A stretch of DNA of 64,000 nucleotides from Gnetum montanum (taxonomy: Eukaryota; Streptophyta; Gnetopsida; Gnetales; Gnetaceae). The position numbers and the translations under genes were made by a program. Shown here piece by piece: positions 1 to 11,181 of the stretch. The number at the start of each line of letters is the position of its first letter. The stretch's first letter is position 1. The notes beneath the pieces are model-generated. The model ran no database searches and was not told where the DNA came from. It was given only the letters and a program-made list of their open reading frames with translations. Where the stretch lies: contig MNCI01033650.1 in NCBI GenBank assembly GCA_015680685.1, positions 314,566 through 378,565 of the forward strand, written 5' to 3'.

Positions 1-960
1 TATCACCTTAATCCAATGATACAGTTAAGTAAAGTTACATCCTTTTTAATAAGTGATTGTATAGCACTTGGCAACCAATTCTCGATCAACCTACCATAAC
101 CCATCTTTGTGGAGACAAGAAAACATATTAAGGAATATGAAAAGGAGAGGAAGATACTCCCCTTCTTATGCTTAATTAAAAATGTTTACAAAAGGAAAGG
201 GATCGCATGCTACACCAATTATGTACTCTAGAAAGCCATAATGACATTGTTGCATGAGATGATAAAAGAGAAATCATCATTGAGGCTTCAAAATAAAGTA
301 CCATCTTCATTAGCCATGGAAATACTAGGTTCTAGAGGAAGAACTAAGAAACCAAGATTATTTCATCAAGCATCTATCAGAGGTTTGGGATCCTACTATC
401 CTACAATGATACATCTTAATGAAGTTATATGAAGCAATTAGTTGGAAGAAAGGTAATTTATTCAAACTCTGTATTGGAAGAAGAATTCAATTTACCTGCT
501 AAGTGAACCCTACCATAGAAGAAGTTGTAGTATCATTTTCTTTTGAAAAAATGTTGAAAATATCAACCAATCCTACAACCTTCTCCAAAATGCTAGAAGA
601 GAGGGATGAAGCTATAGTGGTAATAATTCTACATAAAGGACAATAAACAACTATGAAGGTAGTAGTAGATAGAATTGGTGCAGCTTTCAAGGTTTCTATA
701 ATACCAATTCTAAACTTTGCTTCTATGGTAGATATCCAAATGTTTGGAGGATTGGTTCAAGGGGGATGAGTGAAATAAAATACAAAGAAGTGTTGGAAAG
801 ATTGGTGGGCATGAAACCATCAATTCATGATATCTTTGACATTTCAGAAGACATCACATTAATCCAATCAGTAGTCATTAAGATAAGGGACAGGCATATC
901 ATCATAGAGACATAACTTAAATAAGCTACATTACTTAATTAATTGACCTAGGGCATAATG
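1..960. other. Unassigned left edge
   Basis: No known gene was recognised. On the + strand a stretch from about 503 to 767 reads open apart from one stop near 644, but the predicted residues match no family I know. The same place in E3 (about 39870-40870) does not look alike, so this may be a separate insertion into the tail of E1, or a diverged part of it. Confidence 0.3.
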
Positions 961-1905
961 AATCTTGAGTGTAGGGCATGATTAATGTGTCATTAGCCCA
1001 TCACTCCAAAATCAAGACTAAGTCCATTCCTTCGATTAGTGACATTGCATTGTTTCATCCCATGATGGACAACCATAAGAGCATCATGATAGTAAGGTGT
1101 ACGATCATTTGGTGTTTTGTTCAAGGGAGGAGTGATTTGGAATTTCTTTGTAGTACATTTATTTTGATCTTTTTGTTTCTTTTTATCTGGCCACTTTGGG
1201 ACATTTTTTTTTTCTTTTTTTTTCTTTTTTTGATGTGTAATCCAGAGAAGCCACCTACCTTTAGGCATGGATGCATGTCTTTCCAGTGGGACTCCCTAGA
1301 ATAGCATTGGGTTTCTTTATTGAGTGCCTTTATTACTCTTACTCCCATTTTTCATTAGATCTACAAGGATCTTAGTACAACCAAGCTACATGGTAACTCT
1401 TACAGATGTCACCAAAGAGAATCCACAAGTCCCCTTGATGTTAAACCCTGGCCATTCCTGCTTAGTCCATCCTTCTTCGCTCTAGGCATAATAAGCACAA
1501 AATTACTTTAAGTATTAATGATGTCAAGAATATCATTGGACCCAGAGTAGAACCCCTTTATTAATAAAATGGATGGGTGGATGTGATGGGGTTGCTATCC
1601 AAGTAATTAGTCACCTAAGACTTGATAGCATAGAACAACACCTCAACCAATGAGTCACATGAGTGTTTTGTTCATAGATGAGATTACTCATAAAAGGATA
1701 AAAAGATAAAACAATAAATTGAAAGATGAAAAACTGGAAAACAAAAAATTGTAAAATTAAGAAAATGAAAAACATTTATTAATTCTATTCATTAGAATGG
1801 GGAATATCCTTCATAACTAAACTTTTTATCATAGCGAGAATTAATAAATGGAAGGGTTGGATCCATGCATTTCAAAAATATTGGGACCTAGTCATATCCA
1901 AACCA
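961..1905 (-). other. E1 noncoding region after gag
   Basis: This stretch is colinear with E3 at 40880-41730. It contains the T-rich spacer (minus strand, about 1700-1830, with a TTTTACAATTTTTTG-like core) also found in E3 and E2. A T tract on the plus strand lies at about 1207-1231. No coding frame is supported. Confidence 0.6.
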
Positions 1906-3828
1906 TTAGGTGTCTTTTGATGTGGTGGTTGGAATGTACCCAAATTGGGGTGCACACACTATATTAAAGTTGACATAGTGGGGCAAGTTAGAAGATGTGG
2001 TTAGTTGATACGGAGTTAAGCCACTATGGCACCGTTGACCATAAGATGGTATGCAAGGATCAATATGTCTCCCTACGTGGCTATATTCATTGGGCTGCAT
2101 GGTTGTTGGAGTGTTGATTGGTGGCCCGAATAAGGTAACACGAGGCATTGAGTTTGAGGAGAAGGATGCACCATAGTGTTGAACTTGTGTTGAGTTGGAG
2201 GATGCAGTGGTCTCGGAATTGTGCTATCCCTTTCTACGGTCATACCCAAAGAAAGGATGCTTTCAATGTTGTGAAGGATTCCTACTATAGTTGATAGTAG
2301 CAGCACAAGTAAAGTTTGTGGGTTGCTGTTGTGGTGCAAAACCTTCTGCCACTATTGGTGGCGATGTAGAAGGAGGTGAAGGATGAGAATATTGAGAATA
2401 AGGAGAAGTATAAGGAACATGAAGTGGTGATCTTTTTGGAAAGGACACCGGCTGATAGTACTTAGGAGAATAATAACAAAGTGGTGAGATAGAAGATGTT
2501 GACCCAATTGGGGAAACAGGATGTTGAACCTGATACGCGCTTGGGTTTGGATAATATGAAGGGTGTGACCAATTTGAGGGTGGCCTCCCCCATGATTGGG
2601 TTTTTTGCCTTTGTGATTGAACATAGTATTTTTGTACAAACTCTGGATGTAGCATTCTTCCCCAATGCTCATGTAAATGTGACAAGATTGGGCATTGACC
2701 TTTGGGGTGATCGTACAGGAAAATGTTACATTGATATGTATGATTAGCAGTTGCGTTCTTATTCTCTTCAACCCTTCTTTCTGATTGCCTAAGGGTGTTT
2801 TGTCCTATTTCTTGGTTTGTCATGGTTCTACCTCTAATAGTGTTGGCATATTTTTCACATTTTTCATGTATCCATTCTGTCATCTTATTGATCTTTGCCT
2901 CAATTTCATCTAGTGATTGTAGTACTGGAAAAGATGATTCCACCTCCTTAAGGTGAGTTGATTTCTCCTTTTCATGATCATGGACCTTTCCTATTTTGAG
3001 ATTTTGGTCCTGTTGAAATTTCTCAACATTCTCCTATTTAGCTAACTCTCCTTCTTCTTTTGCTACTCGCTTAATAAGCTTTTGAAGTTGGTGGGTTCAT
3101 AGCTCGTATAGTTGACCTTGGGCATACATCCCTAGGGTCTCCCTTATTTCATTATAGAGCCCATCTACGATGTGGTACATTAGCCTTTCCTCAAAAAACC
3201 CATGGCCTAGGAATTTGTTAAACAAAGAATAGTATCTTTCTAAGGCCATGTCCAGGCTTTCATGTTTCCCTTGTTTCCATTCTTGGATTTGTCTCCTCAA
3301 GGCTAACACTCTAGCATAGGTTTGATATCATTCAGTAAAGAGTTCTACCATTGTTGGCCATCTACGAATTGATTTTGGTTTTAAGAATTTGTACCATACT
3401 TTTGCTTGGCCAATGAGTATCATAGGAAAGAGCTTAAGTTTTTGCCACCCATTATCAATATTTTTCCATACACAGGCATCATGGAAGGCTTGTAGATGAT
3501 GTTGCAGATCTAAATCATAGCCTCCTGAAAATTTGGTAAAGTTGTTTAAATCAAGCCTAGGTAGACGACTTTCCTTACAATGCCTATGGGATATTCGAAC
3601 AGTCTCTTGTATATGCATTAGGCTCCTAGTGGCCAACAAGGGTTCATTGTCACTAGGTAGATTATGAGTTTGTAAGTTGTGACGATGTTGTCTTTGTTCA
3701 TGTACATAAGAGACCCCTACATTAGATTGAGTGCTCTAAACTTCATGTTCATCATTGTATAATTTTTTGGTTCTCCAATGAATTACCTTACTAATTGTTG
3801 CATTGTCATAGTCCTGTGAGAGAGACAT
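1906..3828 (-). pseudogene. gag: E1 gag (retrotransposon capsid protein), stop-riddled
   Basis: The capsid/nucleocapsid precursor would package the element's RNA in cytoplasmic particles. The start at 3828 (MSLSQDYDN) matches E3 (MSLSHKSDN at 45275), and one frame runs to the stop at 1906 (641 codons) without a frameshift. The Retrotrans_gag core lies at about 3640-3100, with motifs such as GGYDLDLQHHLQAFHDA, AKVWYKFL and HIVDGLYNEIRETLGMYA. A C-x6-H-x4-C-x4-H motif (CNIFLYDHPKGQCPILSHL) is at 2730-2674, followed by a Pro/Ser/Tyr-rich tail. In-frame stops occur near 3737, 3325, 3095, 3036, 2255 and 2210, so it cannot make full protein. No DSG protease motif follows, unlike E2. The family call is confident; the zinc-binding role of the motif is inferred. 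Confidence 0.85.
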
Positions 3829-3940
3829 TATTGTGAGTTTGCGTGTGACTTATTTGCAATTACTTCTTTTTGAAAGATATATCATCAAGGCTTCATTATA
3901 GCGATCTTGGATGATGTAACTAATCTAAATAACTAGCACT

Positions 3941-3959
3941 GTCCCCAGCAATGGCACCA
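3941..3959 (-). promoter_or_regulatory. E1 primer-binding site (tRNA-Asp type)
   Basis: On the minus strand this reads TGGTGCCATTGCTGGGGAC, one base inside the LTR end. It resembles the complement of the plant tRNA-Asp 3' end used by Athila-type elements, with a few transitions. Confidence 0.8.
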
Positions 3960-3960
3960 A

Positions 3961-4848
3961 TGATGAGTGGCGAGGTACCCCTACACTCAACCATACGAAT
4001 ACGAGCGTTCACACACGATCCAGTCGAACTCTGCAAATGGGCTAGTTGTGGTATCTAGATAGTTACTCATTGGTTGTAATTCACTATCTTCCCACCTGGA
4101 CTAGTATTTGCTTTGTCACATATGGTTTAGTCCAAAGTGAGATGTATGATGTGGTCCTAGACTAGTGCTACTCTTAGAGGCAATGGAAAGTAACTTTGTT
4201 TTAACTAAGAGGGAAAGGGTGAAGAGAGTCTAAGCTACTGGGATGAGCATCCATCCCTTAATCATTCATACACATCTTGGATCGCATGTACTACTACTGG
4301 GATTACCAAGCGCATGTCCTAGGTATACTACTGGGATACCAAGTAGTCACACTTAAATGCTCGTGATTAAGTTGTACTCATTTTGCATTTACTAACAGGG
4401 ATAGGAGATGAGGGTAGAGAAATATTAATTATGAAAGAAATAGATAACAATTAAAATTAAGTGAATGCTACAATGATGAAGTAATCTTGATCTTTATTGT
4501 CGATCATGTGCATGTCCAAGTACGTCACACTTGAATAAAGGTTTTGTACAATTACAATCATCACACTGCGGGCATGCATTGGGGAAAGGGTTGAGAGGAA
4601 AAATTGACAAAAAGATCCTACTCTAATACTAACTTCCTATTACTTTCCTGTGCATCCAATTGTGTATTTATAAGCTTACACAGGGATCATGATATCGCGT
4701 ATCCAATATTGTTAGCCAGGTTGTGATATCGGGTACCCAATATCGGGGGTCCAATATCAAGACTCATCAAACCTAATATCTTGTACCCAATATTAGAGGT
4801 CCGATAACACAGGTCCAATATCAACACTTGGAAAACCATGATTCATCA
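3961..4848 (-). repeat. E1 5' LTR (888 bp)
   Basis: The LTR is bounded by TGATG/CATCA ends: plus-strand TGATGAGTGG at 3961 and ...ATTCATCA ending at 4848. The TATA box TATAAATA is on the minus strand at 4672-4665. The U3 side (about 4680-4848) is filled with recurring words such as GATATC, GGTACCC and CCAATAT. An inner CTCATCA near 4770 shows that part of U3 is duplicated, so the true outer end could be there; 4848 is preferred because second-family LTR sequence begins at 4849. Confidence 0.75.
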
Positions 4849-5930
4849 ATAGTTATGAAACGAACTAATTGTGAGTATGTGTTTGCTATTGCGAATGTTG
4901 AAATGGTTGGGTTGTGTGTAAAACTGTAATTGGCTATCAAAAAAGTGATCCAGCTATCTTTGTCAAATATTATGAGTTGTTATAGATTTCTATTTCGTTC
5001 GATCACTTAGTCCATGTGGTCCCTATAGTAGGATACCTGTAACAAATAAAATTTTACAAAATTTTTTAAACATAATTCTACCAATCTACTCTTAATTTCC
5101 CCTAGGGAGAAAGTTCCACAAGAAAACTAGAAATAGAGCAAGATTTAATGAACTTAGAAAGAGAAAGAAATAAAACCATATTTATGTGAAGTCTCAAATA
5201 TTTAAGTAAGATAAATTGACATGAGGAAACACTTCGCAATAAAGCTATTCCAATTCAATCTAACCATGAATTGTCCAAACCCTTTAAGCTCAACAAGCAA
5301 TTTCCTAAAAATAATATTATTATACTACCAAAAATGTTGTGTAAATTACAAAGTACGACTCTCTATTTTAGCTAGTTAATAGTTATTAAAGATTGCATTT
5401 AACAGAGCTTTCAAAAAATTTGACAACTTTAGGATTGAAATACCAAGGCAATACACTTTAAAAATAAAGAAGCTATTTCAGTTGTTCAAAATACCAAAGA
5501 TTTTCCTAGATTCTCTATGCTCAAAATAGGCAATTTCATTAAGAAATTACTATTAAATTGCTCTTAAGGCTTTTCAACAACATAAGAACTTCTATGGAAA
5601 ATCTTGATAGAAGCCTAATATTGCACAAAAATAGAGCTATAAAAGCAACCTAGGAAAAATCCCAAAGCTAAATTCCAAACATGATACTATCTAAACCACT
5701 AGTTAAGTAACTAAAACAACATGGAAAGGAATAAACTCATAGGATTATAACAAAGAAGCTGAATTGATGTCTTTAGTAAGCCATGCTTTTACAATCTTCA
5801 AGTTTCTTTCCTCAAGTCTTCTCTTTTCTCACTCTACCTTGAAGCCCTTTTATAGTGACTTTGGGTAGTTATAATAATCATGAAAAGTTAAGGGTATTAC
5901 AAATATTTAGGGGGTTAATTTATAACCACC
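4849..5930 (-). repeat. Second-family LTR, copy a (truncated by E1)
   Basis: This is colinear with 59160-60390 over about 1 kb, sharing for example GTGAGTATGTG, a block ending CACTTCGCAATAAAGCTAT and AGAAACTAGAAATAGAGCA-like stretches. A minus-strand TATAAAAGG lies at 5854-5846, giving the orientation. The roughly 110 bp that begin the copy at 59057 are missing here, removed to the far side of E1. The right border is uncertain because the copies diverge upstream of the TATA box. Confidence 0.65.
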
Positions 5931-7719
5931 CTAGAAGTTATAACTTCCATAGGAAGTTATTAGAAATTTGAGCTATGGTTGCCAAGTGTTTCCTTGGTAA
6001 TATATCATAGGAAGTTATAAAAATAAGAGAAAAACATGCCATAGTTGGCAAGTGTCTCATCAAAAAATATCAAGGAGAGATGGAAATTTTCAATTTCCAA
6101 AAATTAAATTTATTAGATATTTAAAAATCCTTTCTTTATCAAAATTAAATTTACTAGATATTTAAAAATCCTCCTTTTTACATTTGAAAGTTTGGCAAAT
6201 GTAATTTAATCTTTGAGAACATTTGTTAGGAAGATGATGTATATACGTTGTTATACATCATGTTTGATGTATCATCATTTTGTAAGGTTCATAGGTCCTA
6301 TGTCCATTGTATCACGAACCACGTTGCTTTCATTTTGCATTAAGAGGTGGTTTTGCCATTTACCTTCATTCCATCACTGTCTCTACCCTATAGCCATATA
6401 TGCCATGGAAACCTTTGCCAATGGAGTCTCAGAATCACACCTCCATCATCAATGGTAGATTTTATGCCTCAGTGCTTGTCGGCAATGACATAGAAAGAGT
6501 TGCATAATTGTTGTCTGCCCCTACTCCCGATGAACATTTTTGTCTTGCAATGATGCCATCTGTACACCTTCACTACCTTAGTGGCCATCTTCTTGTTGCA
6601 ACTTGTGGCCTATTTTCATTGCCACTACTAGCCTTGTGTTCCATGCCTATCTATGGTTCATCATGAAGTATTTTCATGTTGTCATCTAGGATGCAAATTT
6701 TGAAAGGGTTTTTTGGCTACGCCACCTTTAACATTATCATGGCAACAATGGCCTTCCAAACTCTTATTATGGTTTGATCACCGTTAAGGATAATATGTTC
6801 TACATAAGTCCATAGTGACTAAAATAGGAAATTATTTTTATTTGATGCCCTAAGGTAATGCTTGTCCTAGAATTTTTTTCCCAATTTCTCTGTGATTTCT
6901 TGTTGATACAATTTCATCCATTTTTAGTTCATGAATTAACAGTTAACATAGAACTTTAAGTTCTTAAAGCTTTTTTCTCTTCTCAGTTGCAAGGTTTATG
7001 CACATTTTTGACTAAATGCCAAGCCTTTGAACATTTTATCATTATGTGATTTATTTTCTTATGGACATATTGGATCGATTTTTTCTTAGAACTGTTATTA
7101 TCATTTCGGCATTCTTGCTAACTTCAGTAGTAATTTGTTGTTTATAAGCTACTCTAAATGGAAGAATTTCCAACCTTATCTCTATTGCTTAAAGGCAGGA
7201 ACATTCTTGAATTGTTAAAATATCAAACACTTAATGGGTTTATGCAGAGGGAATAAAATACATTGTGCATTTCAGTTACAAACATGAATTCTAGTTTATT
7301 TTCATAGGAAAAATACTAATTTTGCAACCTATGGCTTGTGACTAAAATTTTATAAATTCCATAATCTAAACTTTTGCTTTTTTCTACCTTGGCATTATAA
7401 ATACTTAAACGTGAAGTGTAACCTTGAGGGTACTCTCCATTCATTTTTCCCTCAATAGTGTTCATGATTTAATCATGCCTCATATTATTTCCCTCAAGTA
7501 AATAATCTAACTCTTTGTATAGTAGCATTTTTTCTTCTAATTGCCAACAGAAACTACATTGGGCAATTAAGTCTTGATCATGATCTTTTAAATAAAACAC
7601 CACTCCATTGGATGGTATAAATGGGACAAAAAATACCTTAAATAGTATTTTAAATATGATCATGACAACATCAACATAATAGGAATTAATCACACTTAAC
7701 CAAACATATTAGGCATGAT
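5931..7719. other. No recognised gene
   Basis: The start probably still belongs to the diverged U3 of the preceding LTR, with repeated AGGAAGTTATAA words and two copies of an AAATTAAATTTAYTAGATATTTAAAAATCC block at about 6100-6172. The stretch 6230-6720 is slightly GC-richer and has short frames on both strands, none recognisable. The rest is AT-rich and empty. Confidence 0.4.
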
Positions 7720-8035
7720 AAGTGTGATTGGGAAGATAGTGATCAATGATCAATAGCCTAGTTATCTAGATACCCATGCTAGTCTAGTCTACAAAATTTG
7801 ACTAGGTTGCAGATAAACACTTGTGATCTATATGGTTGGGTGTAGGGTCTATTCTACCACTCATTAAGCATTATAACTTAATATATCTTTACTTGAAATT
7901 GATTTTTCTTGCACATTTAATTCATGCACACTTAGTTAATTACTTACATGTACATGCATATTAAATATGCAGAATGAGTACAATTGACTTTGAGCATAAA
8001 TACGTTAGTGTTTAAGATGTGTATAAAAAATTGGG
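7720..8035 (+). repeat. Degenerate E1-family LTR pieces
   Basis: Positions 7720-7862 align with the end of the E1 LTR in sense orientation (GGGAAGATAGTGA, TATCTAGATACC and a terminal GGTTGGGTGTAGGG...CCACTCATTA). Positions about 7870-8035 resemble the middle of the same LTR (ATGCAGAATGAGTACAA). The two are in the wrong order for one LTR, so they are rearranged or come from two copies. Confidence 0.55.
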
Positions 8036-8224
8036 AACATATTCTTATCACATATGATAAAATAGACATTAATTTCTACATTTAAATAAAATAGATTAAA
8101 TTTAAGCATATTCAATTATAAAAATAAAAAATAGGAGGACACAAAATAGAAGTAGGTCTTGCTTACAAATCCATATCATGGATTTTCTCAAAGGAAATAA
8201 TTTAGACATGTTATATATGGACTC

Positions 8225-8670
8225 AAAAAAATCACTAAGATTCTTGGGGTTTATTCCCAAGGAAGATTATTAGAAATGAGAGTCCATCAGATATGAAGGC
8301 TCGTCGACTAGGTAGAAAATGAAGAAGAACTCAAGAAGTGGGAATGTACAATGGAGTATAAGAAAAAATTCTCTTTCCAAAAAAAGGAGGTTCATCTTTG
8401 TGAATAGGAAAAAGAAGAATCCTTAAAAGAATTAGTCTAATGAAAAACCTTACATACTCAAAAATCTATTATTAAAATTTCAAGCAAGATAGGCAAAATG
8501 TGGGACTCCATTGATAAGATATTTCAATTAGCATTAAAGATTGTGGAAGAGAAAACATAGTAGGTTACAGCTAAGGATAAAGATAAAACAAAGAAAAAGG
8601 ACACTTGAAGGGACTACTAATATTACAAAGGAAAAGCAACTATAGTTAAAGAGTTTATAGATTGAAACAC
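8225..8670 (+). pseudogene. gag: gag fragment, E1/E2 family
   Basis: A relic of the capsid C-terminus and the linker behind it. The residues TKILGVYSQGRLLEM match E2 (RTLGTYAKGRLLEL, about 12545-12590). The sequence then follows E2 through the charged linker (SSKIGKMWDSIDKIFQLALKIVEE against the E2 stretch at about 12790-12860) and the Lys-rich segment up to about 8660. Several stops interrupt it, and it ends before the CHCH motif. It probably belongs with the LTR pieces just upstream. Confidence 0.65.
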
Positions 8671-10140
8671 CTTACTAACTATGCTTAGGTTAGAAAGGCA
8701 TGACAAAGATAAAAATTGAAAAGTGTTAAAAATAAAATCCTACATAATAAAAATCAAATGAATGCCAAGAACATTAACTAGGCAAAGTATTAGACATCCA
8801 TGAAAACAAGCATATAAGAGTAAGAAAAACATTGCAAAAGATAAAACATTATAAATGAATACAATGATAGTTAACTCCATGCATACAAAACCTAAACTAT
8901 ACACTAAGAAAAATAGGACATATCCCTATTGCCTAAGCCAAAAATTACAATACAATTCTAGAAATATTACTATGAAAATTAAATACACAAATAATATAGC
9001 ATAGTATTGAATTAATAATTACATCAAAAGGACATTTGGCTTTAATATTGGATAAAATTAGCTAATTAAAGGGTGAATCAAAGTTTGTGTGCACCGATGA
9101 TAGGCAAAGAATAGTATATATTCCTATATTAAATACTAAATTCACCAATCCCACCTAAATATTATGACATAGAATTATAACTTAAGTTAGAAACATAATG
9201 ATAAAAATAATCAAAAGCTAAATGAAAATTTTAATCATCATCTGCCTCCTCAAAATCCTCTTAATCATAGATAACATAATTACTTGGAAACCATAGAAAA
9301 ACTAAGGGAATGAGTACTAGGACTGAGTATGGTAAAATACTATCAAAATACTTCCTTATGGGTTTGGTTAGAGGCATCAATCACCTAGATAGTTATGCAT
9401 ATGGAATAACTTCAAACAAAACTTAGCTAAATATACATAACAAAAACACAAATAAATAGCAAATAATAATAATAATAATAAGAGAGATATCATAGATAAT
9501 TAAAAAATTAACTAAAATTCCACCACACCCACTAACCACCAAAGGAATTCAATGAACAAATTGTACTTATTAAGATATTCTTCTTGCATAAGTAGTAAGC
9601 TCATTAGTATGATATGCTTCACATGTGATAATTTCAAATTAGGTGATACACACCATGATATGCTTCATATGTAAGCATCTAGGTCACTAGTGAGATATCA
9701 TTTTTGCATAGTCACTAAAAATTATTAATGTTGTTGTCAACCCAAATCTGAAGTCAAATGATCAAATGCCAAATCCAAATTAATAAACAAATCCAAATGC
9801 TAGACAAATCCAAAAAGGTCATATACTAAGAATTAAATTATCAAAATTCTAAAGGACAAACTAAGCTAAGGATGAAATGTGCATTCTAATGAATATTTAA
9901 AAATATAGAAAAATATCAAAAATGGAATCTAAGCTTTTAGAGACCAACCTAATTTTCTAAAAATTCTAGAATGCTGTTAGCTACCATTTTAGATTTTTAA
10001 GTGCTCTTGGAAAGCTAAGAAGCTATTTTTTTTACCATTTTCTCAATTTTCTATTATCGGAAGACCTAAGATCACTTTATAAAAGCTTCTTGATTTTTCA
10101 TGCATCAAAAAGTGACATTGTCCATTCATCATAACCTTGG
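8671..10140. other. AT-rich, no gene seen
   Basis: No conserved frame was found. A short (AAT)n run lies at about 9465-9482. Confidence 0.5.
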
Positions 10141-10210
10141 GATGGGATTAAGATAGACTAGGAATGTATCATTGGGATGGGATTAAGATAGACTTGGAAT
10201 GTATCATTGG
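10141..10210 (+). repeat. 35-bp tandem duplication
   Basis: Two 35-bp units (10141-10175 and 10176-10210) start GATGGGATTAAGATAGACT and differ at one base. They abut the E2 target site. Confidence 0.9.
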
Positions 10211-10222
10211 GGTCTTCACCAG

Positions 10223-11036
10223 TGATGGGATGCAATATTGTGGTTGTCGCAATATCGCGTACGTGATATCACGTCGTCCCCCACAATATCGCGGTCTACC
10301 GTCAAGTCTATAAATAAGAGGTGGCTCTCCCTTTTTTTCTTTTCTAGATCTAGCCCTTAGGGAAACTCTGGCAGTTTTTCCCCTCCAGAGATAGATTAAT
10401 TTCCATTTTCCCGTAGTAGGAACTCCAAAGTGAACGGATCTTTATTCGAGCAAACATTGTACCTAAACACAAGTTTGTGTACGGCAATAAAGATGAACTT
10501 CTTGGATAAACCTTGCAGTACATGGAATAGGCTAAATAGGACTTTTATTTATTGTTATTTACTATTTATCATTTACATGATTTATTAGGAATTAAATCTC
10601 TCTCAACTCTTCTCTCCTAGTTAAGTGCCTCAGTACGACCACTTCGAGCACGTGCGTTACGCATTGTGATCCCAGCAATGACTAGCATTTGGTAACCATG
10701 GTTGCATTGGTTCAGGGTGTGAATGGTAAGTGGGAATGGATGCTGACGCTAAGTTAATTCAGACTTAGTTAGTTAGTTAAAGTTAGTTAATTAGTCTCTT
10801 CAACCCTTCACCTCAATAGCATAGGAGATAAAACAGAAAAGATATAAAAATCATATACCTCAGACTTACTTAATCATACACCATGACAAATACAAGTAAG
10901 TCTAGGAAGACAACGAATAATTAACCTTAAGTTTTCCATAATGCGTGTAGGCACTTAGTCTATGGAGTTCAACCGGATCGCGCGTCTTACACTCGTATTT
11001 GTATGGTTGAGTGTAGGGGTACCTTGCCACTCATCA
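10223..11036 (+). repeat. E2 5' LTR
   Basis: Starts TGATGGGA and ends CACTCATCA. U3 begins with palindromic words, including the 14-bp perfect palindrome ACGTGATATCACGT (about 10260-10274) and several ATATCGCG. TATAAATA is at 10309-10316 and AATAAAG near 10486 may serve as polyadenylation signal. It aligns base for base with 16473-17283. Confidence 0.92.
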
Positions 11037-11037
11037 T

Positions 11038-11056
11038 TGGCGCCGTTGCTGGGGAC
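11038..11056 (+). promoter_or_regulatory. E2 primer-binding site (tRNA-Asp type)
   Basis: TGGCGCCGTTGCTGGGGAC lies one base after the LTR. It matches the complement of the plant tRNA-Asp 3' end (CCCCGGCAACGGCGCCA) except for one C-to-T change. This would prime minus-strand DNA synthesis. Confidence 0.9.
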
Positions 11057-11181
11057 TAAGTGTTTGTGCGTTAAGTAGAACATAAGAGATCATTCACATC
11101 ATTGGGAGCTTAAACGAACCCTTAGGGTTAATTAAAAGAAAAATTATAGAATGGTTAATTAGCACACCGAATTAAATAACA

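Larger units (their letters stand above)
961..4848 (-). mobile_element. E1: gag-bearing LTR retrotransposon, 3' end outside window or lost
   Basis: Reading on the minus strand the order is 5' LTR (3961-4848), PBS, gag (3828 to 1906), a T-rich spacer (about 1700-1830) and a noncoding stretch. The noncoding stretch matches E3 at 40880-41730, for example the block around 1010-1130 against 40900-41040. No RT or integrase is seen and no 3' LTR lies inside the window. The flank at 4849 is the interior of a second-family LTR lacking its first 110 bp or so, so E1 inserted into that older LTR. The Ty3/gypsy-type gag and tRNA-Asp-like PBS are seen; non-autonomy is inferred from the relatives E2 and E3. 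Confidence 0.8.

Noticed and set aside
978-1348. Overlapping frames of 75-108 codons with Phe/Lys runs
   Set aside because: They are created by the T tract at about 1207-1231 in a region that is noncoding in E3.
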